From positions 7,414,328-7,478,327 of the forward strand of contig NC_017030.1 of assembly GCF_000255295.1 (NCBI RefSeq): DNA of 64,000 bases, written 5' to 3'. Below, in pieces: positions 25,583 to 34,259 of the stretch (position 1 is the stretch's first letter; each line of letters begins with the position of its first letter). This DNA comes from Corallococcus coralloides DSM 2259. GTDB taxonomy: Bacteria > Myxococcota > Myxococcia > Myxococcales > Myxococcaceae. The position numbers and the translations under genes were made by a program. The notes under the pieces are model-generated. The model was not told the origin of the DNA and did not search any database. It was given only the letters and a program-made list of their open reading frames with translations.

Positions 25583-25703
25583 CCCGGCGGCCTCCCCCGG
25601 GGTCCGGGCCCGGAAATAAATCCCGAAAGAATATCCGCCGCGCCCGCCGTAGATGTGGCGGTTGGCGACAGAAGCCAACCCCTGGTTCCTCCGAGGGGGA
25701 AGT

Positions 25704-27206
25704 ATGTCCACGTTCTACAAGCGCCTGCTGACGGCCTCCATGGGTCTCGTCGGCTTGAATGGGTGTGTCTACGGCTTCATCTACGACTCCGCGACGGGCA
25801 GCGCCGTGGAAGGCGTGACGGTCTACGTCGCCTCCGGCAGCTGCAGCGGCAGCGGCTGCGGCACCGGGCTCGCGACCCAGACGACGGATTCATCCGGCCT
25901 CTTCGTCTTCGACGCCTATGGCAACCGCCACGGCGAGGACCAGGTCCAGCTGATCACCGCGGCGTCCGGCGAGGAGGCGGTGCGGCTCGTCTACTCCCGC
26001 TCGGGCTACCGCTCCGTCACCGTCTACCACCGGCCCAAGTACACGACGATGACGCAGGACGGGACCGACTATCAGGTCTCCGCCGTGCAGCCCGTGTACC
26101 TGTGCGCGCTCAACGCCGTGGACACCGACGGCGACGGCGTCTGCGACGCGGCGGAGAACCAGTACGGCACCAACCCCAACAACTCCGACACGGACGGCGA
26201 CCGCATCAGCGACTTCGCGGAGCTGTACGGCTACGGCGGCGTGGACCTGCGCTACTGGGGCGCGGATCCGCTCAAGAAGGACGTCTTCGTGGAGGTGGAC
26301 TACTACGCGGACCGCAAGCCCACGCAGGGCGCGCTGGACCGCGTGACGACGGCCTTCGCCAACGCGCCGGTGTCCAACCCCAACGGCACCACGGGCATCG
26401 CGCTGCACCTGGTGCTGGACTCGCAGATCGCCGCCGCGGACGTCATCTCCAACCTGGACACCGGTTGGGTGGGCGTCGACACCATCAAGAGCAAGTACTT
26501 CAAGTCGCGCCGGGCGCCCTTCTTCCACTACGCCCTGTTCGCGAACACCTACGGCACGACGACCTCCAGCGGCCTGTCGCGCGGCATCCCCGCCCATGAC
26601 CTCATCGTGACGCTGGGCGGCTGGTCCACGCCGGGCGGCACGGAGCTGCAGCAGGCCGGCACCCTCATGCACGAGTTGGGGCACAACATCGGCCTGCGCC
26701 ATGGCGGCACGGACGACGCCAACTACAAGCCCAACTACCTGAGCGTGATGAACTACGAGTACCAGACGTTCGGCCTGCGCATCGACGGCGTGGACAACGT
26801 GCTGGACTACTCGCGCGTCCGCGTCGCCTCCGTGACCGAGACGTCCGTCAACGAGGTGTCCGCCTTCGCGCCCATCGCCCCCACCACGGAGGCGGACCTG
26901 GCCCGCATCGGCGTGCGCATCAACGGCGTGCAGCGCACGGGCACCGCGAGCGCGAACCTGGACATCAACGGCAGCGGCGCCATCCAGGCCGCGTCCTTCG
27001 CCTACAACTTCAACCGCGACTCCGACAGCGTGGACCTCTTCCCGGCGTCGCAGAATGACTGGCTGGCCCTGGTGTACGACGGCGCCGGGCAGATTGGCGA
27101 CGGCTGGCTGGGCACCACCCAGGGCCTGAGCCGCCAGCAGCCCTTCTTCGTCGTCCCGGAGAAGACGGACTCCTGCCTCACGGAGCAGATGCTCCTCAAG
27201 CGGTAG
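25704..27206 (+). CDS. Metzincin-type zinc protease lipoprotein
   Basis: This 500-residue secreted protease has the lipoprotein signal MSTFYKRLLTASMGLVGLNGC (Cys21). Residues 22-110 form a beta-sandwich (carboxypeptidase-regulatory-like, VYGFIYDSATGSAVEGVTVYV). Residues 140-170 hold calcium-binding thrombospondin type 3-like repeats (DTDGDGVCDAAENQYGTNPNNSDTDGD). The catalytic domain has HELGHNIGLRH at 323-333, with His323, His327, His333 as zinc ligands and Glu324 as catalytic base, and a Met-turn at Met349 (SVMNYEY). This is the metzincin signature. The start has GAGGGGGAAGT immediately upstream. A terminator follows. A role in prey or extracellular protein digestion is plausible. Confidence 0.88.
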   Translation: MSTFYKRLLTASMGLVGLNGCVYGFIYDSATGSAVEGVTVYVASGSCSGSGCGTGLATQTTDSSGLFVFDAYGNRHGEDQVQLITAASGEEAVRLVYSRSGYRSVTVYHRPKYTTMTQDGTDYQVSAVQPVYLCALNAVDTDGDGVCDAAENQYGTNPNNSDTDGDRISDFAELYGYGGVDLRYWGADPLKKDVFVEVDYYADRKPTQGALDRVTTAFANAPVSNPNGTTGIALHLVLDSQIAAADVISNLDTGWVGVDTIKSKYFKSRRAPFFHYALFANTYGTTTSSGLSRGIPAHDLIVTLGGWSTPGGTELQQAGTLMHELGHNIGLRHGGTDDANYKPNYLSVMNYEYQTFGLRIDGVDNVLDYSRVRVASVTETSVNEVSAFAPIAPTTEADLARIGVRINGVQRTGTASANLDINGSGAIQAASFAYNFNRDSDSVDLFPASQNDWLALVYDGAGQIGDGWLGTTQGLSRQQPFFVVPEKTDSCLTEQMLLKR

Positions 27207-27237
27207 TCCCCGGCCATCCGTCCTGGCAAGTCATCCC

Positions 27238-27270
27238 CCGCCGGGTTCCTCTTCACGAGGGACCCGGCGG
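27238..27270 (+). terminator. Intrinsic terminator of the metzincin gene
   Basis: A 14-base stem (27238-27251 with 27257-27270) closes a TTCAC loop and is followed by TCGTTT. The single imperfect pair is a U-G wobble on the plus strand, matching the direction of the protease gene that ends at 27206. Confidence 0.75.
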
Positions 27271-27307
27271 TCGTTTATCGCCCCCAGGCCCGCGTAGACT
27301 GCGGCGC

Positions 27308-28336
27308 ATGTCGCATGTCGCACTCGTGGGCTACGGACGGTTTGGACGCGCGCTGGGAACGCTGCTGGAGGCGGTGGGCGTGGAGCACCGCGCCCTGGAC
27401 CCGGTGGCGGACATCCCGGAGCCGCTCCGCGCACACTCGGTGGGGGAGCTGCTGGAAGGGGCGGAGCTGGTGGTGGTGGCGGTGCCGGTGCCCCAGATGC
27501 GGGACGTGCTGCGTTCCCTGCGGGCCCACCTGAGGCCAGAGCACCTGGTGCTGGACGTGGGCAGCGTGAAGGTGAAGCCCGTGGAGGCGCTGATGGAGGT
27601 GCTGGGCGCGCAGGTGCCCTGGGTGGGGACCCATCCCCTCTTCGGCCCCTTGAGCCTGGCCATGGCCGAGCGCCCCATGCGCGTCGTGCTCTGCCCCAAC
27701 CCGCTGCATCCAGAAGCGGCCCCGCGCGCCCGGCGCTTCTACGAGGGGCTGGGCTGCGAGGTGATTGAGCAGACGCCAGAAGGCCATGACCAGGTGATGG
27801 CGCGCACGCATGCGCTCACCTTCTTCGTGGCCAAGGGGATGGTGGACTCCGGCGCGGCGGCGGACGTGCCCTTCGCGCCGGCCAGCTTCAAGGCGCTGTC
27901 GCGCACCATCGAGACGGTGCGCGCGGACGCGGGCCACCTCTTCAACGCCATCCAGCAGGAGAACCCCTTCGCCACGCAGGCGCGAGGGCAACTGCTCGCG
28001 GCGCTCCAGGACATCCACCGCGACCTGGAGGCGGCGCCCCCGGCGACGCAGGCGCCGGAAACCTCGGGCGTCGCCGTGCCGGGCCTGGAACCCGAGGCGC
28101 CATCGCCCCGTGAGCCGCGCGAGCACATCGATGCGCTCGACCGGGAGCTGGTGGAGCTGCTCGCCCGCCGCCAGGAACTGGCCCGCCGCCAGCGCCGTGC
28201 CCAGGAGGCCGGGAACGAGCCCGCTCGCACGGAGACGCTGCTCGCCGTGCGCCGGGCGTGGGCCCGGGAGCTGGGCGTGGACGCGCAGGAGGTGGAGGCC
28301 GTCTTCCGCGTCGTGCTGGGCAGCAGCCTGCGATGA
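27308..28336 (+). CDS. tyrA: Prephenate dehydrogenase / chorismate mutase fusion
   Basis: This 342-residue enzyme makes 4-hydroxyphenylpyruvate for tyrosine synthesis. The NAD-binding Rossmann domain starts at once (VALVGYGRFGRALG), then VVVAVPVPQM and LVLDVGSVKVKPVE. The conserved catalytic region is WVGTHPLFGP, and the helical domain has THALTFFVAKG. After a Pro/Ala-rich linker the C-terminal 80 residues are a type II chorismate mutase (HIDALDRELVELLARRQELARRQRRAQ). The mutase is thus C-terminal, the reverse of E. coli TyrA. TAGACT lies 8 bases before the ATG without a ribosome site, so the mRNA may be leaderless. The stop overlaps the next gene's start. Confidence 0.88.
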   Translation: MSHVALVGYGRFGRALGTLLEAVGVEHRALDPVADIPEPLRAHSVGELLEGAELVVVAVPVPQMRDVLRSLRAHLRPEHLVLDVGSVKVKPVEALMEVLGAQVPWVGTHPLFGPLSLAMAERPMRVVLCPNPLHPEAAPRARRFYEGLGCEVIEQTPEGHDQVMARTHALTFFVAKGMVDSGAAADVPFAPASFKALSRTIETVRADAGHLFNAIQQENPFATQARGQLLAALQDIHRDLEAAPPATQAPETSGVAVPGLEPEAPSPREPREHIDALDRELVELLARRQELARRQRRAQEAGNEPARTETLLAVRRAWARELGVDAQEVEAVFRVVLGSSLR

Positions 28337-28629
28337 CGCGGCGCCAGGCCCGTAAGACCCAGGCCTGGCAGCGCGAGGCCGCGGAGGTGAAGCGCATCCT
28401 CGAACAGGAAGCGCGGCTCGGAGGCACCTATGCGCTGGTGGCCGGCGAGCTTCAGCACTGGACGCGCATGCCCCGCGACGGCGCGCTCGTGCGGGACTTC
28501 ATGTTGATGAGTGACGGACTCGCCATCCGCCTCTCCCACTACCTGAAGCGCCATGGCCGGGCGTTCTCCACGCGGGAAGAGGCGGAGTTCGTGCTGTTCG
28601 GCGAGGAGTCCAGCGGCGTGCTGGACTGA
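28333..28629 (+). CDS. Small hypothetical protein coupled to tyrA
   Basis: This 98-residue basic protein starts within the tyrA stop (ATGA overlap), so it is translationally coupled. It is predicted helical (QARKTQAWQREAAEVKRILEQEARL) followed by a mixed segment (FMLMSDGLAIRLSHYLKRHGRAF) and an acidic tail. No cysteines, signal peptide or known motif are seen. Coupling suggests a link to aromatic amino acid synthesis, but no function can be assigned. It ends 3 bases before the convergent hydrolase stop. Confidence 0.6.
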   Translation: MTRRQARKTQAWQREAAEVKRILEQEARLGGTYALVAGELQHWTRMPRDGALVRDFMLMSDGLAIRLSHYLKRHGRAFSTREEAEFVLFGEESSGVLD

Positions 28630-28632
28630 GCC

Positions 28633-29970
28633 TCAGAGGTACTCGTCCAGCCAGTCGAACATGCGGTGATTGGCCACGGCCTGCGCGCCCTCCTGGCAGT
28701 GCAGCAGGCCCGTGTCCTGGGTGGTGAAGAGCATGTAGTCCTTCGGGCACTCCAGCGCGTCGAAGAGCAGGCGGGCCTGGCCCTGGGAGAACGCCTCGGC
28801 GGTGCCGTCCATCACCAGCGTGCGGCAGCGGATGCGGTGGACGATGGGCTCGTTGTTGAACCGGCGCAGCTCGAAGAGCAGGGCCGACGGCGTGCTCACG
28901 CCGTGCTTGGACATCGAGTCCTTCATGTACCAGCGATAGAGGAACACCTGCTCCATCAGCTGGGCCATGGCCGCGTCGAAGGCCTGGGGGTCGCTGTCCA
29001 GGAGCGGCATCACCTCCGGGAAGTACATGTTGAACTGCTCGAAGGAGGACTCGCCCCAGTTGAGGACGCCGGGGTTTGGGATGAGGATCTTGATGCGCCG
29101 CTCGAACGCGGCGGCGCGCGGCACCAGCGCCCCGCCCATGCTCCAGCCCAGCAGCGCGATGCGCCGCGAGTCCACGCCCGCGATGCACAGGGCGAAGTCC
29201 ACCACCGGGCGGATGACATTCTCCCAGTCATGGCGGAAGGGCAGCCCCTGCTCGCGGATGGCCATGCCCTGGCCGGGCGCGTGCACGATGAGGCAGTGGT
29301 AGCCCCGCGCGAGCGCCGCGTCGATGACGTACTTGGACTCTTCCGGCCACGCGTCGCGGCCCTGCTGGAAGATGAGCAGCGGCGCGATGCTCCGGGCGCT
29401 CGGCGCGCGGAAGAAGTAGCCGGGCAGCGTGGTGCCCTCGTACGGGATGCGCACGGGTGTGCCCGGTATCTTCAGCAGGTGGAGCGCCTTGTTGTACGCG
29501 TCCACCGCCTTGCGCCCGGTGGCGACCACGCTTGGGTGGGTGGGCTCGGGGTGGTGGATGAGCGCGGCGCGGTAGTAGTTGGCGGCGCGCAGGTAGGCAT
29601 TGCCCGCGCTGATGGAATGGCGGCGGGACAGGCTCACGTCGCCCATGGCGCGGATGCGGTCGGCGGTGCTGACCCACTCATTGGGCCAGCTCCAGTCATC
29701 TCCCGCGACGATGCGGGTCGCGGTGTCCAGCACCTCGCTGATGTCCGACTGCGCGCTGTAGGTCCCGGCCAGGAAGTGCAGCAACTGGCTCTCCATGATG
29801 GGGTCCGCCATCAAGCCCAGCTCCCACCAGGGCCGGGGCTCCTCGGTGGATGAGGCGGTCGAGGAAGGACGTCCAGCCGCCGCCGAGGGAGCGCCCCGGA
29901 GGAGCGCGAGCCCTCCGGTCAGCCCCAGGCTGGCTTGGATGAGGGAGCGACGGTCCAGTGTGATGCCCAT
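28633..29970 (-). CDS. Tat-exported alpha/beta hydrolase (FrsA/DUF1100-like)
   Basis: This 445-residue hydrolase begins MGITLDRRSLIQASLGLTGGLALL, a twin-arginine-type signal, so it is probably exported folded. An N-terminal helical cap domain (about 45-170, with SDISEVLDTATRIVAGDDWSW and AGNAYLRAANYYRAAL) precedes the hydrolase core. The nucleophile elbow is LLGWSMGGALV, and the late part has VMDGTAEAFSQGQARLLF and TGLLHCQEGA with the likely Asp and His. The layout matches the FrsA / 2,6-dihydroxypseudooxynicotine hydrolase-like group, which cleaves C-C or ester bonds. Substrate is unknown. The start at 29970 is favoured by the signal peptide although AGAG is a weak ribosome site. Confidence 0.8.
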   Translation of the reverse strand: MGITLDRRSLIQASLGLTGGLALLRGAPSAAAGRPSSTASSTEEPRPWWELGLMADPIMESQLLHFLAGTYSAQSDISEVLDTATRIVAGDDWSWPNEWVSTADRIRAMGDVSLSRRHSISAGNAYLRAANYYRAALIHHPEPTHPSVVATGRKAVDAYNKALHLLKIPGTPVRIPYEGTTLPGYFFRAPSARSIAPLLIFQQGRDAWPEESKYVIDAALARGYHCLIVHAPGQGMAIREQGLPFRHDWENVIRPVVDFALCIAGVDSRRIALLGWSMGGALVPRAAAFERRIKILIPNPGVLNWGESSFEQFNMYFPEVMPLLDSDPQAFDAAMAQLMEQVFLYRWYMKDSMSKHGVSTPSALLFELRRFNNEPIVHRIRCRTLVMDGTAEAFSQGQARLLFDALECPKDYMLFTTQDTGLLHCQEGAQAVANHRMFDWLDEYL

Positions 29971-30031
29971 GGTCTCTGGCCTCCAGCGAAGTGCTGGCGG
30001 TTCGAACACCGCGGGCCTCCACTTCTGTCAC

Positions 30032-30808
30032 TCACCGCGTGGCCACCAGCGCGAACACGCGGTGCGGCACGGCGAACGGCGTCTGGGGGAACCGCTCCGC
30101 GAGGAGCTTCGCGTGCGCGACGTCGAAGCGGGCGGCCTCCTCCTCGGAGAGCACCGGGCCCACCTTGGCGCTGGCGCGCACCCGCCCCATCCACGCCTCG
30201 TAGGAGTAGTGGACGACGGTGTCGAAGGAGAAGGACTCCAGGCCGCTGAAGCCCGCGGTGGCGACGTCCTGGAACCAGCGTGGGTAGATGCCGGCGTCGT
30301 GCCCGAACTCGACATAGGGCGCGACCTGCGAGGGATTGAAGGAGTCGATGAGGGTGTGGACGACCTGCACGACATTGCCCGGCAAAGGCAGCCAGTCGAA
30401 GTGCGCGATGACCAGCCGTCCTCCCGGCGCCAGCACCCGGAAGGCCTCGCGGGCCGCGGCGGCACGGTCGAACCAATGCCAGCACGTGCCGGCGGTGACG
30501 AGCCCGAAGGACTCCGACGGCAGGCCGGTCCGCTCCGCCGGAGCCACGCGGAAGTCGATGGACAGCCCCTCGTCGCTCGCGAGCGTGCGGGCCGAATCCA
30601 ACATGGACGCAGAGAGGTCCAACGCCGTGACGTCCCCTCCGCGCTTCGCCAGTCCCCGCGCGAGCGTGCCCGTGCCCGCGCCCAGGTCGAGCACGCGCTG
30701 GCCTGGCTGAAAGATGCCTTCACGGAGGAGCCGCTCGAAGAAGGCATCCGGAAAGCCGGCGCGGTGCCGGGCGTAGTCCTGCGACGTGCGGCCAAAGTCC
30801 ACCTGCAT
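30032..30808 (-). CDS. Class I SAM-dependent methyltransferase
   Basis: This 258-residue methyltransferase of the UbiE/Methyltransf_11 type has motif I VLDLGAGTGTLARGLA, the acidic end of strand 2 in VTALDLSASML, motif II FGLVTAGTCWHWFD and LAPGGRLVIAHFD. Its N-terminus (MQVDFGRTSQDYARHRAGFPDAFFERL) is common in small-molecule methyltransferases. The acceptor is unknown. GGAGG lies 8 bases before the ATG at 30808. The gene diverges from the citrate-synthase-like gene with about 104 bases between. Confidence 0.88.
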   Translation of the reverse strand: MQVDFGRTSQDYARHRAGFPDAFFERLLREGIFQPGQRVLDLGAGTGTLARGLAKRGGDVTALDLSASMLDSARTLASDEGLSIDFRVAPAERTGLPSESFGLVTAGTCWHWFDRAAAAREAFRVLAPGGRLVIAHFDWLPLPGNVVQVVHTLIDSFNPSQVAPYVEFGHDAGIYPRWFQDVATAGFSGLESFSFDTVVHYSYEAWMGRVRASAKVGPVLSEEEAARFDVAHAKLLAERFPQTPFAVPHRVFALVATR

Positions 30809-30912
30809 GGCATGTCCTCCAGGGTTCAGGGCTCCACGTGTCCATGAGGAAAGACACGTCGACAGCGGCCGCGCGCCGCGCCGACACTCTCCTTCCAGGA
30901 GGTGGATGGAGC

Positions 30913-32220
30913 ATGGATAGACGCCGCGGTGGACGCTCTCAATCTCGATTCGAACATCGACCTGAGCGGGAGGAAGCCCTGGTGTCGGCGAGCGAGGCGG
31001 CGGCGCTGCTCGGCGTGAAGCTCGCGACGCTCTACACCTACGTGAGCCGGGGACTGGTGCGGTGCGTGCCGGTGCAGGGAACGAAGGAGAACCGCTACGC
31101 ACGCGCGGACCTGGAGCGGCTGAAGGTCCGCCACGACGCGAGGGCGGGACACGCGGCGGTGGCGGCGGGAGCGCTGCGCTGGGGCGAGCCCGTCATCGAC
31201 TCCGCCGTGTCGCGCGTGGAGGCCAAGGGCCTGGCGTACCGGGGAAGCCACTCCGCGGTGGAGCTGGCCACGAAAGGGCGCGCCTTCGAGGACGTGGCGG
31301 AGCTGCTCTGGTCCGGCGCGCTGCCGAAACACCGGGACACGACGTGGCCCGCGCCGCGAGCGCCCTTCCCTCCTGCCGCGCTGGCGGCGCTCCTGCCCCA
31401 GGGCACGCCTCCCGCGAAGGTGCTGGCGACGCTGGTGTCCCTGCTGGGCGCACGGGACGCGGTGCGCTTCGCGGCGCCACCGGACCCGGAGCTCGTGCGG
31501 GCCCGGGGCCTGTTGCGTCACCTGGCGGCGTGGGTGTGCGCGGCCCGGGCGCCAGAGCGCGTGGCCCCCGCCCTGAGGGAACGGACGGTGGCGGACTCGC
31601 TGGCGCACGCGTGGGACGCCCGCTCAGCGCACGCCGCGGCGTCGTTGAACCAGGCGCTGGTGCTCTGCGCGGACCATGAGCTGAACGTGTCGACGTTCGC
31701 CGCCCGGGTGACGGCCTCGTCCGGCGCGGACCTGTACGCGTGCGTGGGCGCGGCGATGGCGGCGCTCTCCGGAGCGAAGCACGGGGGCGCGTGCGACCGC
31801 GTGGAGGTGCTCCTCACGGAGGTGGGCCGTCCGGAGCGGGCGAAGGAGGTGGTGGACACGTACGTCCGCAGGGGCGAATCGGTGCCGGGCTTCGGCCACC
31901 GGCTGTATCCCCAGGGAGACCCGCGCACGCCCCCGCTCATCCTGGCCGCGCGGGAGCTGCGCCCGGATGCGAAGGCGGTGCGCGTGGGCTCCGCGCTGGT
32001 GGAGGTGATGCGCGACGCGGGACATCCCGCGCCTTCGATGGAGGTGGGGCTGGTGATGCTGGCGGAGGCGCTGGGGCTGCCGAAGGGCGCCGCCGCGACG
32101 GTGTTCGCGGTGGGGCGCTCGGCGGGCTGGGTGGCGCACGTGCTGGAGCAGCGGGAGCAGGGACACCTGCTGCGCCCCAGGGCTCGCTACGTCGGCCCCT
32201 CTTCACCAGCGACAGATTGA
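30913..32220 (+). CDS. Helix-turn-helix / citrate synthase family fusion
   Basis: This 435-residue protein joins two domains. Residues about 22-75 form a MerR-like excisionase-type helix-turn-helix (VSASEAAALLGVKLATLYTYVSRGLVRCVPVQG..NRYARADLERLK). Residues 85-430 form a citrate synthase domain with ADHELN (His255), LSGAKHGGACD (His290) and GFGHRLYPQGDPR (His329). The usual catalytic Asp of citrate synthases (motif P-N-x-D-F) is replaced by Glu377 in APSMEVGL. Whether it condenses acetyl-CoA with an oxoacid, or instead senses a metabolite and binds DNA, cannot be told. AGGAGGT lies upstream of the ATG at 30913. The fused architecture is known in bacteria under the label 'citrate synthase family protein'. 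Confidence 0.85.
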   Translation: MDRRRGGRSQSRFEHRPEREEALVSASEAAALLGVKLATLYTYVSRGLVRCVPVQGTKENRYARADLERLKVRHDARAGHAAVAAGALRWGEPVIDSAVSRVEAKGLAYRGSHSAVELATKGRAFEDVAELLWSGALPKHRDTTWPAPRAPFPPAALAALLPQGTPPAKVLATLVSLLGARDAVRFAAPPDPELVRARGLLRHLAAWVCAARAPERVAPALRERTVADSLAHAWDARSAHAAASLNQALVLCADHELNVSTFAARVTASSGADLYACVGAAMAALSGAKHGGACDRVEVLLTEVGRPERAKEVVDTYVRRGESVPGFGHRLYPQGDPRTPPLILAARELRPDAKAVRVGSALVEVMRDAGHPAPSMEVGLVMLAEALGLPKGAAATVFAVGRSAGWVAHVLEQREQGHLLRPRARYVGPSSPATD

Positions 32221-32298
32221 ATTCATCCGTCGGGATTCAGGGTGGGGGTGGCGATGTTTGAGGACCCATTGCGACTCTTCACCCTTTGGAGCCACTGC

Positions 32299-32856
32299 AT
32301 GATGAAGAAGACCGCCCTGCTGACCTGCCTGCTCGGATTGCTGGGAGCTCTCCCGGCCAGCGCCGCTGAACTGAAGGACGTGTTCGGCAAGGAGGTCCCC
32401 ATCGGGCAGGGCCGGCCCACGCTGGTGCTGTATGCCAACAAGGGCACCAAGGAGGAGCTGCGTCAGCGCGCCTCCCAGTTCATCTACGACGTGCGTGAGA
32501 AGAAGCCCATCGTCGTCATCCACGTGGACCTGCGCGACGTCTCGGGCCTCTTCAAGGGCATGGCGCGCGGGGAGATCCGCAAGAGCCACAAGGAGTCGCT
32601 CTCCGCCATGAAGGACCTGTACCGCCAGAAGGGCGAGGCACCGCCCGCCGAGCTGGACTCGTCGCTCTACATGGTCGCGGACTCCAAGGGTGAACCCCAC
32701 AAGTCCATGGGCCTGGAGAAGGGCTTCGACCGCGTGTTCGCCCAGGTGCTCGGCACCTCCGGTCAGGAGATCGCGCGCGGCGCCTTCTCGGAAGGTGCCC
32801 GGAAGCTCAGCCAGGCGATGACCGCCGCGCCCGCCGTGGCGTCCCGCACGCCCTGA
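32299..32856 (+). CDS. Exported YtfJ/thioredoxin-fold-like protein
   Basis: This 185-residue protein has a signal peptide MMKKTALLTCLLGLLGALPASA. The mature part resembles YtfJ-type thioredoxin-like proteins: ELKDVFGKEVPIGQGRPTLVLYANKGTKEELRQRASQ and later PIVVIHVDLRDVSGLFKGMARGEI. It has no CxxC redox motif, so redox catalysis is unlikely. GGAG lies 7 bases before the first ATG. Its role in the periplasm is unknown. It is separated from the citrate synthase fusion by 78 bases. Confidence 0.6.
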   Translation: MMKKTALLTCLLGLLGALPASAAELKDVFGKEVPIGQGRPTLVLYANKGTKEELRQRASQFIYDVREKKPIVVIHVDLRDVSGLFKGMARGEIRKSHKESLSAMKDLYRQKGEAPPAELDSSLYMVADSKGEPHKSMGLEKGFDRVFAQVLGTSGQEIARGAFSEGARKLSQAMTAAPAVASRTP

Positions 32857-33031
32857 GTCCACGGGGTGTCCCACCACGCTCCTGCACCGCGCGTGGGTGG
32901 ACGACAGGGAATGAACGGATTTACCTTGCTGGCCCGCTAGTCACCGCTCACCTGGAAACCATGTTGATGCATGGGATTCAAACGGTGGGCGGTGGCAGCG
33001 CGTCAGGTTCATTTCCCCCGAGACACCCCAC

Positions 33032-33568
33032 ATGTTCAAGTTCAAGACGTGCAGCCTCGCCGTGGTGGCCCTTGCGTTCAGCGCCTGTGGCCCCGCGCCG
33101 GAAGCGAAGGAGCCGGCCCCCGCCGGCAGCGACATCGCGCAGGTCCAGTCCCAGGTGACGAAGGCCATCCCGGGCACGACGTGCGTGGTCGAAGCGACGA
33201 AGCCCTACACGTATGACATCGGCGGTCCCATCAGCGCCCAGGCGTCTGCCTGGGATTGCGACCAGGACTACCCCATCATCTACATCTGCTCCACCGTGGA
33301 GCAGCGGTCGGTGAGCAGCACGGGCACGGTCACCTGGACGGCCATCCCCGGCAGCCGCAGCTGCTGGCCGGAGACGAACACGGACTTCGGTGGCCAGACG
33401 GCGAACCCCACGCCCTACGCGGCGGGCGTCTACCGTCAGCGCTCGCAGGCGGCCATCAAGCTGAACGCCACCACGTGGACCCCGGCGCAGCCGTCCACCT
33501 GCGCCACGCTCTCCAGCGACATCCCCTGCAAGTTCACCGAGGTGGTGTCCGCCGGCGTGACGCTGTAA
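33032..33568 (+). CDS. Hypothetical lipoprotein
   Basis: This 178-residue lipoprotein has the signal MFKFKTCSLAVVALAFSAC with a clear lipobox. The mature part has four more pairs of cysteines spread among beta-type sequence (AWDCDQDYPIIYICSTVEQ, GSRSCWPETNTDFGG, STCATLSSDIPCKF) and is Thr/Ser/Pro-rich. No family is recognised. It is flanked by promoters of its own; the 175 bases upstream include an imperfect CCACCACGC/GCGTGGGTGG stem near 32874-32914 that may end the previous transcript. Confidence 0.65.
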   Translation: MFKFKTCSLAVVALAFSACGPAPEAKEPAPAGSDIAQVQSQVTKAIPGTTCVVEATKPYTYDIGGPISAQASAWDCDQDYPIIYICSTVEQRSVSSTGTVTWTAIPGSRSCWPETNTDFGGQTANPTPYAAGVYRQRSQAAIKLNATTWTPAQPSTCATLSSDIPCKFTEVVSAGVTL

Positions 33569-33665
33569 CGCGTGATGTCGTGATGTGAAGCAACACGGAC
33601 CCCAGGTGCGAACCAGGGCAGGCGTTGGCTAGTCTGACGCCCTCCCGTTCCACCTGGAGTCTTTC

Positions 33666-34205
33666 ATGCACATCGAATCCTCTCGCAGCGCCCGTTCCCC
33701 GAAGGCCGCGACGTTCCTCCGCATCCCGGTGCTGCTCGCCGTGGGCATGATGACGATGGGCAGCGGAATGGGGAACCCGGGCTGTGGTAGCAGCTCGCCT
33801 CCTGACTGTGAGGAGGGATGCGCTATCGAGGGCACCTACACACTCCAGTTCGCGGACTCATCGCCTCCGGGCGAGGGATGCGAGGCGTTGGGGTTCGGCT
33901 TGCCACAGGGGCCGCTCGTGTTGACCCTGTCCGACAGCTACGTCACGGCGAAGTTCGGCGACGAGACGCTGTCGGCCTACTACGAGGGTGAGCCCGCACG
34001 GCGGCTCTACTTCTCCACCGCGCAGTACCTCACCGAAAAGAAGGTCAGGCGCACCGTGAGGATCGACTCGACGGTGGCCGCGCCCTCGCCCCGGTCGGCC
34101 ACCGACAGGTCGGTCATCGAGGGGACGTATGATCTGGAGATCCTCGCCTCCGAGGACAACAGCGTGAAGTGCCACATCAAGCGGAACTTCACCGCGACGC
34201 GGTAG
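33666..34205 (+). CDS. Hypothetical lipoprotein
   Basis: This 179-residue protein has a long basic N-terminus followed by a hydrophobic stretch and MGSGMGNPGC, a possible lipobox, then Cys-rich PPDCEEGC. The mature part alternates beta strands (AIEGTYTLQFADSSPP, LVLTLSDSYVTAKFGDETLSAYY, RRTVRIDSTV) and ends IEGTYDLEILASEDNSVKCHIKRNFTATR. Two 'IEGTY[TD]L' segments suggest an internal repeat of a beta-barrel-like fold. GGAG lies 7 bases before the ATG. Function unknown. Confidence 0.65.
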   Translation: MHIESSRSARSPKAATFLRIPVLLAVGMMTMGSGMGNPGCGSSSPPDCEEGCAIEGTYTLQFADSSPPGEGCEALGFGLPQGPLVLTLSDSYVTAKFGDETLSAYYEGEPARRLYFSTAQYLTEKKVRRTVRIDSTVAAPSPRSATDRSVIEGTYDLEILASEDNSVKCHIKRNFTATR

Positions 34206-34259
34206 GGGTTCCTCCGGGTGGGGCCTTGGCTCCACTCGGGGTGCGGTAGGTTCGGGGCC

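Noticed and set aside
29998..30012. tRNA T-loop-like GGTTCGAA
   Set aside because: No acceptor or anticodon stem can be folded around it, and it lies just upstream of a protein start.
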